A DNA stretch of 64,000 bases from Arenibacter catalasegens. GTDB taxonomy: Bacteria; Bacteroidota; Bacteroidia; Flavobacteriales; Flavobacteriaceae. Shown piece by piece: positions 45,289 to 52,913 of the stretch. The stretch lies in the NCBI RefSeq assembly GCF_002909235.1, contig NZ_PHQQ01000024.1, positions 41,576 through 105,575 of the forward strand. Direction: 5' to 3'. Each line of letters begins with the position of its first letter. The first letter of the stretch is position 1. Below the pieces are notes generated by a model, which saw nothing but the letters and a program-made list of their open reading frames with translations, ran no database searches and had not been told where the DNA came from. A program made the position numbers and the translations under genes.

Positions 45289-45729
45289 CTATTTTTTTAA
45301 CATGCCGGACAATATGCCCGAACATACCAGTTGAGCATGTTGATTGTACATTTTAACCTCACATTTCAATTTATTAAATCTATAGTAAACCTTTCTCGAT
45401 TTTACCGTTACGGTCTCTAAAGGATAAACCGGCAATAAAAATTGCATCTCGGAACTACTTAGGGCCACTTGAAAATCACCAGTAATTTCTTTTTCCCCTT
45501 TCAGTAAATAAATGCCTAAACATACCAAGCCGATCTGTGCACAACATTCGGTCAGAATCACTCCTGGTGTAATGGCTTGCTTTTTAAAGTGTCCTTCATA
45601 AAAAAATTCATCCTTCTTAAAAGTATAGCTGCCCTCAATTGAGTTCTCGGTAACTGATTGCAGATTATCGACAAAAAGAAAGGGCTTTTCATATGGTAAA
45701 TTTTTAATTATTTCATTAATAATTAACAT
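45289..45729 (-). CDS. FabZ-like 3-hydroxyacyl-ACP dehydratase of the polyketide cluster
   Basis: A 146-residue hotdog-fold protein. The catalytic His47 lies in FFYEGHFKKQAITPG, and the acidic partner is in ILTECCAQIG on the central helix. The length is close to FabZ. It starts after an 81-base gap from the type III synthase and is followed by the ketosynthase gene. It probably dehydrates 3-hydroxyacyl-ACP to help build the starter chain. Confidence 0.85.
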   Translation of the reverse strand: MLIINEIIKNLPYEKPFLFVDNLQSVTENSIEGSYTFKKDEFFYEGHFKKQAITPGVILTECCAQIGLVCLGIYLLKGEKEITGDFQVALSSSEMQFLLPVYPLETVTVKSRKVYYRFNKLKCEVKMYNQHAQLVCSGILSGMLKK

Positions 45730-45810
45730 ATAATGTTCATTTATATAAACTAATACTTTAATCTAATTACCAATTTCCTAAGTACTTAAAATCTACCGGG
45801 CAAGGTGTAA

Positions 45811-46866
45811 TTACCATTCGAGCAATATCCGTTGGGCAGAAAACCCAGGGCCAAAACTCAACACTAACCCTTGCTCCCCTTTCGAAATATCTCTATCCAT
45901 AAAGCGCTCCAAAACATAAAGTACGGTTGCGCTGCTCATATTGCCGTACAAGCGAAGCGTTTCACGGGTATCATCTAAATTCTTACCCAATTCGCCAAAT
46001 AGGCCTTCCACTGTCTCTACAATTTTCTTTCCTCCAGGGTGAAAGATTAAATGGTCTACTTTTTCAATAGAACTACCACAACGCTTCAAAAAGGGATGAA
46101 TTATAGCTGGAAAATGTTCAGAAATCATCTGTGGGACCATGGGGTCCAAAATCATTTTTAGGCCCGAATTGGTAAGATCGAAACCCATCAATTTAGTGGC
46201 ATCGGTAAAATGATACATTTCCTCACCGACGATCTTAGGGCCCAATGCCTCTTTTTCCGAAGAAACCAATACGCATGCCGCACCATCACCAAAAATTGCT
46301 GCACTTATCACATTCGCCATAGAATAATCATTGAGCTGAAAGGTGGCGGTGGGACTTTCAACAGCAACGATGGCAGCTCTTTTCCCTGGATTGGATTTTA
46401 GAAAATTACTGGCATAAATAAGACCTGAAACTCCTGCTGCACAGCCCATCTCTGTAACAGGTAAACGAACTATATCTTTCCTTAGATCTAAATCATTTAT
46501 GAGGTATGCATCCAAGGAAGGTATCATGATTCCGGTACAACTTACTGTTATTATATAGTCCAGACTGTCTGGCTTCCAATTACTCTTGGCCAAGGCATCT
46601 TTCAAAACGGTCCTTCCCAGTTTCTTCACTTCGCGGATATACACATTATTCTTATCCTCAAAAGAAGTGACACCAAAAACCTCCTCGGGAGCCATAATAC
46701 TGTAACGTTTGTCTACTGCTGCCCCTTCAAAAATTTTAAGGACTTTTCGCTGAAACCGTGTATCCTGACCCTTCATCCATTCATTCACAAAAGGTAAAAT
46801 ATCCTTGGTGTTTCTACTGTATGCCGGCAATGCTTTAGTGACAGCAACTATCCTGGTTTCACTCAT
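45811..46866 (-). CDS. Type III polyketide synthase (chalcone synthase-like)
   Basis: A 351-residue type III PKS. The catalytic triad is visible: Cys142 in VTEMGCAAGVSG, His276 in LIFHPGGKK and Asn309 in LYGNMSSAT. GFGPG-like SFGPGFSAQ closes the protein. Such enzymes extend an acyl starter with malonyl-CoA and cyclise it, often to alkylresorcinols or alkylpyrones in bacteria. It sits between the methyltransferase (13 bases upstream) and the dehydratase gene. The product here is not known. Confidence 0.93.
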   Translation of the reverse strand: MSETRIVAVTKALPAYSRNTKDILPFVNEWMKGQDTRFQRKVLKIFEGAAVDKRYSIMAPEEVFGVTSFEDKNNVYIREVKKLGRTVLKDALAKSNWKPDSLDYIITVSCTGIMIPSLDAYLINDLDLRKDIVRLPVTEMGCAAGVSGLIYASNFLKSNPGKRAAIVAVESPTATFQLNDYSMANVISAAIFGDGAACVLVSSEKEALGPKIVGEEMYHFTDATKLMGFDLTNSGLKMILDPMVPQMISEHFPAIIHPFLKRCGSSIEKVDHLIFHPGGKKIVETVEGLFGELGKNLDDTRETLRLYGNMSSATVLYVLERFMDRDISKGEQGLVLSFGPGFSAQRILLEW

Positions 46867-46879
46867 ATGATTTATTTTT

Positions 46880-47584
46880 TTACCTAATACGTATTATCCA
46901 TAGATACCGAAACGCCCATTTCCAATTTATATCATGTTCTAAATTTGGAAGTTTGCTGGAAAAATCTACTAATTCCTTTCTCTTAAATGCACTTTTTATG
47001 GAAACCAAGCCATCATGTTTCGCAATCTGTGTTTTCATAAAAATAGAGCTAAAGAACTGAAAAAGGTAATATGACACTTTACTTCTTTGCAAATCATTTA
47101 TAATAACTCCCAATCGGCTCAATCTTACAAACTGATTCATAAAAGTTGGTATTACTTCTGAATCAAAATGATGCATCGTCAAGGTACAAAGAAGAATATC
47201 GCATTGGAGGTCGTCGGCTTCCAATTCTAGAATATCTTCTTCCAAGTATCTTATATTAGGAAATTCCTTAGAATTTTCCTTAGCGATCTGAATTGATTTA
47301 GTATTTAAATCGATCCCAATTAATTTCAACTCAAAAGATCCACTCTCGAAATAGGCAGCAACTTTTCTCAACATGGCCCCGTCGCCACAACCCATATCCA
47401 AAATAGTATAGGAATTCTGAGGATTTTCTTTTATGATCCTTTTTATGGCTCCCAAGGAAAGGGCAAAACCTTGCAAAACATTATTGACCATATTTATGTC
47501 ATCATAGATTTTTTGTAAAAGCAAGGGCTCCAAATTGGCATCATCCATTAGCTCGATCTCCCTACTACGACTCGTGAAATTCAT
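46880..47584 (-). CDS. Class I SAM-dependent methyltransferase of the polyketide cluster
   Basis: A Rossmann-fold methyltransferase of about 234 residues. Motif I is YTILDMGCGDGAML, the acidic residue after strand 2 is in LIGIDLNTKSIQIA, and LLCTLTMHHF marks motif IV. The start at 47584 gives the ATGA overlap with the oxidoreductase stop; 47590 is an alternative two codons earlier. It probably methylates the polyketide product or its ring hydroxyls. Confidence 0.88.
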   Translation of the reverse strand: MNFTSRSREIELMDDANLEPLLLQKIYDDINMVNNVLQGFALSLGAIKRIIKENPQNSYTILDMGCGDGAMLRKVAAYFESGSFELKLIGIDLNTKSIQIAKENSKEFPNIRYLEEDILELEADDLQCDILLCTLTMHHFDSEVIPTFMNQFVRLSRLGVIINDLQRSKVSYYLFQFFSSIFMKTQIAKHDGLVSIKSAFKRKELVDFSSKLPNLEHDINWKWAFRYLWIIRIR

Positions 47585-48705
47585 GGACATTGAATCGTTG
47601 GTCCATGGGTTGTTTTAATAAGTCTATTCACCATATATGGAGAATTGGCTAGTATGCCCATAGCTATATTTGATATTTTGTCGTTCAACAATGCACTCTG
47701 AAGCTTCCTTCCCATCCAAAGTCTCCTAGAAAACATTTGCCTCCACTGCCTTTCATAATCCATTTCCAATTTATGCCGGTCTACACTATCATTACTAAAA
47801 TAATTATGAATTATTTCTGAGGCCATTTTAGCGCTATGAATAGCCATAGCCATACCATTTCCACATAAAGGATGTATTAAACCTGCCGTATCTCCACACA
47901 TTATGATATTTTTTTCCACTGGTTTTTTCTTATGAAATGAAATCTGACCTATAGCTATTGGTTGATCAAATAGCAATTCGGCTTTATTTAGAAATTTATG
48001 TAAATAAGGGTTCTGAGCTATAACATTTTGATTGAAACTGTTTACATCCTTCTCCCTCCTAAAACTTTCATAAGAAACTAGGTAACAAAAATTTACAGAT
48101 CCGCTCTCGGTTTTGGACAGACCACCGTAACCACCCCTAAAATTATGAACGGCCACTAGATTAACAGGAAATGAGTCCAGTTTATAATGGGCTTTTATCC
48201 CCAGCCAAGGTGACTTTTTCTGAATAAAGTCGCGCTGTAAATCCTTGTCCAGCATCCCTCTTTTCCCATAAGCTCCTATCACAAATTTTCCAGAATACTC
48301 TTTGTCCGAATCTGTGGAGACCCTAAAATGGCTCCCATTGAAGTCAACAGAGGTTACATTTTCGGGAATAATAGATACCCCCAAGGCCATAGCCTTTTTA
48401 TATAGAATATGATCAAAAGTATACCTGCTAAGACCAAAGCCCCCTAAAGGCAATTTGGCTCTTAATGTTCTGCCATTTACCGTACTAAATAACATTTCAT
48501 TAAGCTGGGAAGTTTGAGGTAACGAAACCCCTAAAAACTCCATATATGGCAATATTTCGTTGGAAACATACTCCCCACAAACCTTATGATGGGGGTATTG
48601 TTTGGATTCAAAAATAGCCACCTTGTAGTTTTTTATTATCAAATGTATGCCCGCCGTTAAACCTGCCAGACCACCTCCCACAATTACGACATCAAAATCA
48701 TCCAT
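47581..48705 (-). CDS. FAD-dependent oxidoreductase (geranylgeranyl reductase/UbiH type) of the polyketide cluster
   Basis: A 374-residue flavoprotein. The dinucleotide-binding start is DFDVVIVGGGLAGLTAGIHL, VCGEYVSNEI is the substrate-lid signature of the group, and the FAD phosphate motif is IIMCGDTAGLIHPLCGNGMA. It resembles hydroxylases and reductases of phenolic lipids. It is the first gene of the cluster and overlaps the methyltransferase start by 4 bases. Hydroxylation or reduction of the type III product is the likely task. Confidence 0.9.
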   Translation of the reverse strand: MDDFDVVIVGGGLAGLTAGIHLIIKNYKVAIFESKQYPHHKVCGEYVSNEILPYMEFLGVSLPQTSQLNEMLFSTVNGRTLRAKLPLGGFGLSRYTFDHILYKKAMALGVSIIPENVTSVDFNGSHFRVSTDSDKEYSGKFVIGAYGKRGMLDKDLQRDFIQKKSPWLGIKAHYKLDSFPVNLVAVHNFRGGYGGLSKTESGSVNFCYLVSYESFRREKDVNSFNQNVIAQNPYLHKFLNKAELLFDQPIAIGQISFHKKKPVEKNIIMCGDTAGLIHPLCGNGMAMAIHSAKMASEIIHNYFSNDSVDRHKLEMDYERQWRQMFSRRLWMGRKLQSALLNDKISNIAMGILANSPYMVNRLIKTTHGPTIQCP

Positions 48706-48731
48706 TAAGAAAAGGTACAGAAAATAAACAA

Positions 48732-48758
48732 AAAACCCGACGGATATCGTCGGGTTTT
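48732..48758 (-). terminator. Terminator of the OmpA-family gene
   Basis: The perfect stem AAAACCCGACG and CGTCGGGTTTT has the loop GATAT and is T-rich on the minus-strand exit side. It separates the OmpA gene from the polyketide cluster. Confidence 0.9.
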
Positions 48759-48777
48759 ATTTTAAGTTCGAGCTATT

Positions 48778-49473
48778 TTATTGCTTGGCTTTTATAAGCG
48801 CTTCTTTTTGTAAGGCCTCATTGGCTACAATAACAAGTTCTACTCTACGGTTTTTAGCTTTTCCAGCGGCGGTGCCGTTATCCGCTTTAGGCTGTGCTTC
48901 ACCATACCAAGCGGTAGTTAATCTATTTCTAGAGATACCGTTTACAGTTAGGTAATTTGTCACAGATTGCGCACGTTGCTTTGATAAGTTTAAATTATAA
49001 TCGTCTGGACCAGCACTATCGGTATGACCTTCAACTAATATATTAGTATCAGGATATTCCTTTAAAATACCAACCATGCGATCCAAGGTTGTTGCAGAGG
49101 TTCCTTTAACATCGGATTTATTGGTATCGAAATATACCCCAGCATCTTCATTAAAGGTTACGTTTATTCCCTCACCTACCCTAGTCACTTCCGCACCTGG
49201 AATCTCTTCTTCAATACGTTCTGCCTGACGGTCCATTCTATCGCCTATATAACCACCGGCAACGCCGCCTACTACTGCACCAATAATAGCACCTAAGGCA
49301 GTATTACCGCCCTTACCTATATTGTTTCCCAATACACCTCCAACTACTGCTCCACCAGCAGCACCTACTGCAGCACCTCGTTGCTTCTTATTAGTGTTTT
49401 TTACTGCCTGACAGCTACTAAATGCAACTAATATCATCATTATGGACAAACCACTTACAATTATTTTTTTCAT
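48778..49473 (-). CDS. OmpA-family lipoprotein with glycine zipper
   Basis: A 231-residue outer-membrane lipoprotein. The lipobox ends SSC (Cys21). A glycine-zipper membrane stretch (GAAVGAAGGAVVGGVLG, GAIIGAVVGGVAGGYIG) spans about 33-78. The C-terminal OmpA domain (about 105-220) has the peptidoglycan-binding ILVEGHTDSAGPDDYN and NRRVELVI. It ties outer membrane to cell wall. A lipocalin-like lipoprotein lies upstream on the same strand. Confidence 0.92.
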   Translation of the reverse strand: MKKIIVSGLSIMMILVAFSSCQAVKNTNKKQRGAAVGAAGGAVVGGVLGNNIGKGGNTALGAIIGAVVGGVAGGYIGDRMDRQAERIEEEIPGAEVTRVGEGINVTFNEDAGVYFDTNKSDVKGTSATTLDRMVGILKEYPDTNILVEGHTDSAGPDDYNLNLSKQRAQSVTNYLTVNGISRNRLTTAWYGEAQPKADNGTAAGKAKNRRVELVIVANEALQKEALIKAKQ

Positions 49474-49602
49474 CTGATTTTAATATTTATTATTTAATAT
49501 TAGTCCTAATTATTTATAGAATTTCCTACCTCTATTTATACAGAAACTATGCCAATACTAGTTTGTCCCCATATTTGAATATGGTTTAGGAATCCTTACC
49601 CT

Positions 49603-50106
49603 TTAATTTATATCGTTTTTTGAGAAATCATATACCACGGTCAATGGCTTTCCTTCTACAGAAACTTTTGAAGTCAATCTCATTTGTTGATCGTTGAGTA
49701 CTTCAATGTCCAACCTATACCCAAGACCTCCGGATATATCTTTATATTTTTCGTCTATAAATTTAAATTGCAATTGACTTGTCATTCCCTCTCTATCAAC
49801 TACAGACCAACGAATAAAGCGTTCGGCACCATCACAATTGGCAGCATTTCCCAACATATAGCTACCTGTACTATTGTTATTTCTAAAAAACCAGGTACTT
49901 CCCTCGAAACATGAGGCATTAGCGTCATTAAAAAGTACGGATTCAAATTTTCCCTGACCTCCTTGGTAGGAAACATTATTTAATATCCAGTTGCCAGTCA
50001 CCACCTTTCTATCCTGCCTTGCCACTTTGGAGACGGAACATGAAGTAACAAAACCTACTGTAAGTACCAGTAAAAATATAACCTTTTTTAAATGCATAAT
50101 TTTCAT
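49603..50106 (-). CDS. Lipocalin-like lipoprotein
   Basis: A 167-residue lipoprotein (lipobox TSC at about residue 23). A beta-rich mature part opens VVTGNWILNNVSYQ, the short-lipocalin start seen in Bacteroidota lipoproteins. GSTWFFRNNNSTGSYML and RLDIEVLNDQQMRLTSK continue the barrel. Lipocalins bind small hydrophobic molecules. Start could also be 50097. It lies 129 bases before the OmpA gene on the same strand. Confidence 0.78.
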   Translation of the reverse strand: MKIMHLKKVIFLLVLTVGFVTSCSVSKVARQDRKVVTGNWILNNVSYQGGQGKFESVLFNDANASCFEGSTWFFRNNNSTGSYMLGNAANCDGAERFIRWSVVDREGMTSQLQFKFIDEKYKDISGGLGYRLDIEVLNDQQMRLTSKVSVEGKPLTVVYDFSKNDIN

Positions 50107-50310
50107 ATTTATTATTTGAACATATATACGTTGAAAGTGGAAAAAAAGTATGTGCTCGCCGCTAATATTATTAATAAAAATACTAAAGCATTAAAGGACA
50201 GTCTTCTTTCCTAATATAATTTGTTCAAAACTAATGTAACTGGGAGCAAATAGATTGCTCCAAAGGATATTTTATTGACTTTACCGAAGTGAGCATAGTC
50301 CAAAAAAAAA

Positions 50311-50355
50311 AGGTAACCAATACAATTGGTTCTCTCCGACCAATTAAGGTTACCT
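50311..50355 (-). terminator. Second of two tandem terminators
   Basis: AGGTAACC pairs with GGTTACCT and, inside it, ATTGGT with ACCAAT, with ten T following on the minus strand. It lies 8 bases downstream of another full terminator. Confidence 0.8.
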
Positions 50356-50363
50356 CAAAAAAA

Positions 50364-50390
50364 ACAAGGGAAAGCATTGCTTTCCCTTGT
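50364..50390 (-). terminator. First of two tandem terminators, end of the gdhA operon
   Basis: The perfect 12-bp stem ACAAGGGAAAGC and GCTTTCCCTTGT has a 3-base loop and a T-run on the minus strand, 58 bases after the last gene of the operon. Confidence 0.9.
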
Positions 50391-50447
50391 GCATTAACAG
50401 CCAAACTCTAATATTAAAACCAACAAACAGACTGTTAACAACCAACT

Positions 50448-50825
50448 TTATAATGCCACTAATATCATAGTGTACAGTTCTTCTTTTAACTTGTGAATCG
50501 ACCGCAAAATGGATGCATATAAATTACGGTACTCTTCGTGCTTGTTTAAATAATAAATGTCACACTCCATATCCTCACATTCATACAGATTAATCATGGA
50601 GTTCTTATATCTATAAAAAACACCTAAAAGCAATTTGTTTTCCATAACCGAATCTTTTAGCCCGTCTACCATATCTCCACTATTGACCAACTTCTGGGCT
50701 ATAGTTATTAAACTAACCAATTCCTCACCATTACCAACAAGATGATCGATCCAATTATTTAGCTCTAGAGCATCTTTTTTGGCAATTAATTTATCATCCG
50801 AATCATGCTCATAAAATACCTCCAT
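50448..50825 (-). CDS. Hypothetical cytoplasmic helical protein
   Basis: A 125-residue protein, mostly alpha-helical in character, acidic at the N-terminus (YEHDSDDKLIAKK), with a Cys-containing YECEDMECDIYYL near the middle. No family is recognised. It begins 2 bases after the Rnk-like gene stop, so it is co-translated with it and belongs to the sigma-54-type gdhA operon. A role connected to nitrogen or energy metabolism is only inferred from position. Confidence 0.72.
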   Translation of the reverse strand: MEVFYEHDSDDKLIAKKDALELNNWIDHLVGNGEELVSLITIAQKLVNSGDMVDGLKDSVMENKLLLGVFYRYKNSMINLYECEDMECDIYYLNKHEEYRNLYASILRSIHKLKEELYTMILVAL

Positions 50826-50827
50826 AA

Positions 50828-51247
50828 TTACAATAAGATATCGGAGTTAATTGTGCTATGTTGTTGCAATACTTCTGCAACTTTCAGGGTTTGTTCCCCG
50901 TTTCTAAACTCCCAAACAATATCATCTCCTTTCGCATAACCAATAACCGCAGCACCCATAGGCGTTAAAATAGATATTTTACTGTTTTTAAAATCACCTT
51001 GCGATGGAATTACCAATTGGAATTGCTTAGACCATCCGTTTACCGCTTGGATGGTAACCATGGAATTAAATCTTATTACATCCTTGGGCATCTCCTCCTC
51101 ATTATAAATAACTGCCGACGTTAATTCTTCTGTTAATTTATTAATCGAATTCTTGTATGTATTGTCCGTATAAAATCCAGATACATTTACCAAACGTTTT
51201 AGAAGGACGAATTCCTTCTCTTCCAATACTAAATTTCCGTACTTCAT
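50828..51247 (-). CDS. GreA/GreB C-terminal domain (Rnk-like) protein
   Basis: A 139-residue protein. An N-terminal helical part (1-50) is followed by a GreA/GreB-type FKBP-like domain (about 55-135), recognised by the Rnk/GreA pattern RFNSMVTIQAVNG and ISILTPMGAAVIGYAKGDDIVWE. It lacks the long coiled coil of GreA and so should not cleave stalled transcripts. Rnk-like proteins bind RNA polymerase and compete with Gre factors. It is the third gene of the gdhA operon, 22 bases after gdhA. Confidence 0.82.
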   Translation of the reverse strand: MKYGNLVLEEKEFVLLKRLVNVSGFYTDNTYKNSINKLTEELTSAVIYNEEEMPKDVIRFNSMVTIQAVNGWSKQFQLVIPSQGDFKNSKISILTPMGAAVIGYAKGDDIVWEFRNGEQTLKVAEVLQQHSTINSDILL

Positions 51248-51269
51248 AATATTGTATTTTTTTTATTAT

Positions 51270-52553
51270 TTATGGAAATATCCCTCTTTGAACATAGGCC
51301 TTTTCTATCCGTTCTATAGCGATGATATAGGCTGCTGTCCGCATATCCCCGTCTCTTTTTTCGGCCATTTCATAGACCTTTTCAAAGACTTCCTTCATTT
51401 TCTTTTCCAACTTGAACAAAACTTCTTCTAATTGCCACAGCTCCCCATTTCTATTCTGCAACCATTCAAAATAACTACCTATGACACCTCCTGAATTACA
51501 GAGGATGTCCGGTATTATTCCAACACCGTTCTTAAGCAAAATCGCTTCACCTTCTACATCTGTGGGGCCGTTAGCTCCCTCTGCTATTAAAAATGCCTTG
51601 ATTTTACTAGCATTTTCGGCAGTAATTTGATTGCCCAGGGCAGCTGGTATACAGATATCACAGTCCAATTCGAAAAATTGGTTTTTATCAACTGCTTCCG
51701 CTGAGCTATATCCCACGATACTCCCTTTGTTAGTTTGCATATATTGGAACAATTGGGACACTTCAATGCCATTACTATTGGTAATACTGCCATACGCGTC
51801 CTGAACACCTACCAATTTGGCTCCTTCGATTTCTAAAAAATGGGCGGTCCAATATCCAACATTACCAAAACCTTGTACTATGAACCTTCTATTCTTTAGG
51901 TCCACTTTTTTCTTTTCGGCCCACAGTTTTATAGTTAGAAAAACACCATATCCTGTTGCCCTATCCCTGCCTTCCGATCCTCCAGATCCCAACGGTTTTC
52001 CCGTTACCACATGCTGATTTTTAGACCTTTCGGCAGGAGATTTTGTGGACATATAAGTGTCCACAATCCAGGCCATAGTCTGTGAATTGGTATTTACATC
52101 CGGTGCGGGAATATCGTGCTCTGGACCAATATTATCGCCCAGTGCATATGTAAATCTTCTTGTAATCCTTTCCAATTCCGAATTGGAATATTTAGAAGGG
52201 TCTATCTGTATTCCTCCCTTTGCTCCACCATAGGGCAAACCTGCCAAAGATGTTTTCCATGTCATCCACATAGCTAGGGCCTTAGCAGCATCTATATCCA
52301 CTGTTGGATGATAACGAAGTCCACCTTTATATGGTCCTAGAGCATTATTCTGCTGTACTCGGTATCCTGTAAAAACTTCCACATCGCCATTATCCATTTT
52401 AACAGGGAAATGTATTAGCAGTTCATTATTGGTTATACTTAATATTTTTCTGATATTACTGTTTAAATTAATAATATCGGCGGCATGATTGAATTGACGC
52501 ATCACGTTTTCCAACATACCTTGTTTCGACTCTTTTTTTGCCTTCGTAATCAT
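51270..52553 (-). CDS. gdhA: Glutamate dehydrogenase (Glu/Leu/Phe/Val family)
   Basis: A 427-residue dehydrogenase. The substrate-binding region is NALGPYKGGLRYHPTVD. The catalytic region has AGLPYGGAKGGI, and the NAD(P)-binding fold starts VQGFGNVGYWTAHFLE. The C-terminal ANGPTDVEGEAIL and SNSGGVIGSYFEW complete the family pattern. It catalyses oxidative deamination of glutamate or reductive ammonia assimilation. The ATG at 52553 is used over the TTG one codon earlier. It follows the small Cys-rich gene by 10 bases, behind a sigma-54 promoter. Confidence 0.93.
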   Translation of the reverse strand: MITKAKKESKQGMLENVMRQFNHAADIINLNSNIRKILSITNNELLIHFPVKMDNGDVEVFTGYRVQQNNALGPYKGGLRYHPTVDIDAAKALAMWMTWKTSLAGLPYGGAKGGIQIDPSKYSNSELERITRRFTYALGDNIGPEHDIPAPDVNTNSQTMAWIVDTYMSTKSPAERSKNQHVVTGKPLGSGGSEGRDRATGYGVFLTIKLWAEKKKVDLKNRRFIVQGFGNVGYWTAHFLEIEGAKLVGVQDAYGSITNSNGIEVSQLFQYMQTNKGSIVGYSSAEAVDKNQFFELDCDICIPAALGNQITAENASKIKAFLIAEGANGPTDVEGEAILLKNGVGIIPDILCNSGGVIGSYFEWLQNRNGELWQLEEVLFKLEKKMKEVFEKVYEMAEKRDGDMRTAAYIIAIERIEKAYVQRGIFP

Positions 52554-52563
52554 CAAATTCTAT

Positions 52564-52731
52564 TTAGCATAATCTAACTTCACTTTTTAAAATCAATTGA
52601 CCTCCGTTAGACATTACTCCTGAATCCGCGGATTCATATTCGTTGCACTGCCAAATACGGGTCTTGTTTTTAGTGAGTACACAAGTTTTGAAATACTCAC
52701 AACTCGGACATAAACTAGTATCATCTCGCAT
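52564..52731 (-). CDS. Small Cys-rich (zinc-ribbon-like) protein, first gene of the gdhA operon
   Basis: A 55-residue protein, MRDDTSLCPSCEYFKTC then VLTKNKTRIWQCNEYE. Cys8, Cys11, Cys17 and a fourth near residue 33 are spaced as a metal site. The ATG at 52731 is preferred to the longer frame from 52824 because a sigma-54 promoter (52759-52774) lies between. The Cys pattern recurs in small Bacteroidota proteins I recall, but no function is assigned. Its position ahead of gdhA suggests a nitrogen or redox regulator. Confidence 0.7.
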   Translation of the reverse strand: MRDDTSLCPSCEYFKTCVLTKNKTRIWQCNEYESADSGVMSNGGQLILKSEVRLC

Positions 52732-52758
52732 AGCGGTGGAATTTAGAAATACGTTAAA

Positions 52759-52774
52759 AGCAAGTTGAATGCCA
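52759..52774 (-). promoter_or_regulatory. Sigma-54 (-24/-12) promoter of the gdhA operon
   Basis: TGGCATTCAACTTGCT matches the consensus TGGCACGnnnnTTGCW at every position except two. The GG and GC are at the correct 10-base spacing. It lies 28 bases upstream of the Cys-rich gene ATG, and an NtrC-type activator is encoded just upstream. Confidence 0.75.
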
Positions 52775-52823
52775 AAAACAGCAGAAAGTATTCCACAAAT
52801 GCACAAACACCTGTAAAACAACA

Positions 52824-52898
52824 TATTGACTAGTTGTCAATAAAAATTATTGAAATGAAATTGTGGGATAATTTCCCCAGATGGGTATATTTTCCCCA
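52824..52898 (-). promoter_or_regulatory. Upstream activator sites for the sigma-54 promoter
   Basis: Three inverted repeats stand upstream of the promoter. TATTGAC and GTCAATA flank a 5-base spacer (52824-52842). TGGGATAATTTCCCCA (52864-52879) and TGGGTATATTTTCCCCA (52882-52898) are tandem TGGG-to-CCCA palindromes about one helical turn and a half apart. Their distance from the start point (about 75-150 bases) is typical for enhancer-binding activators. Confidence 0.65.
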
Positions 52899-52913
52899 GC
52901 ATTCAATAAGGAA

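Larger units (their letters stand above)
50107..50447. other. Intergenic region with two strong hairpins
   Basis: There are 341 bases with no gene. The right half is occupied by two adjacent terminator-like hairpins (50311-50355 and 50364-50390). I see nothing in the left half other than the upstream region of the lipocalin gene. Confidence 0.6.
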
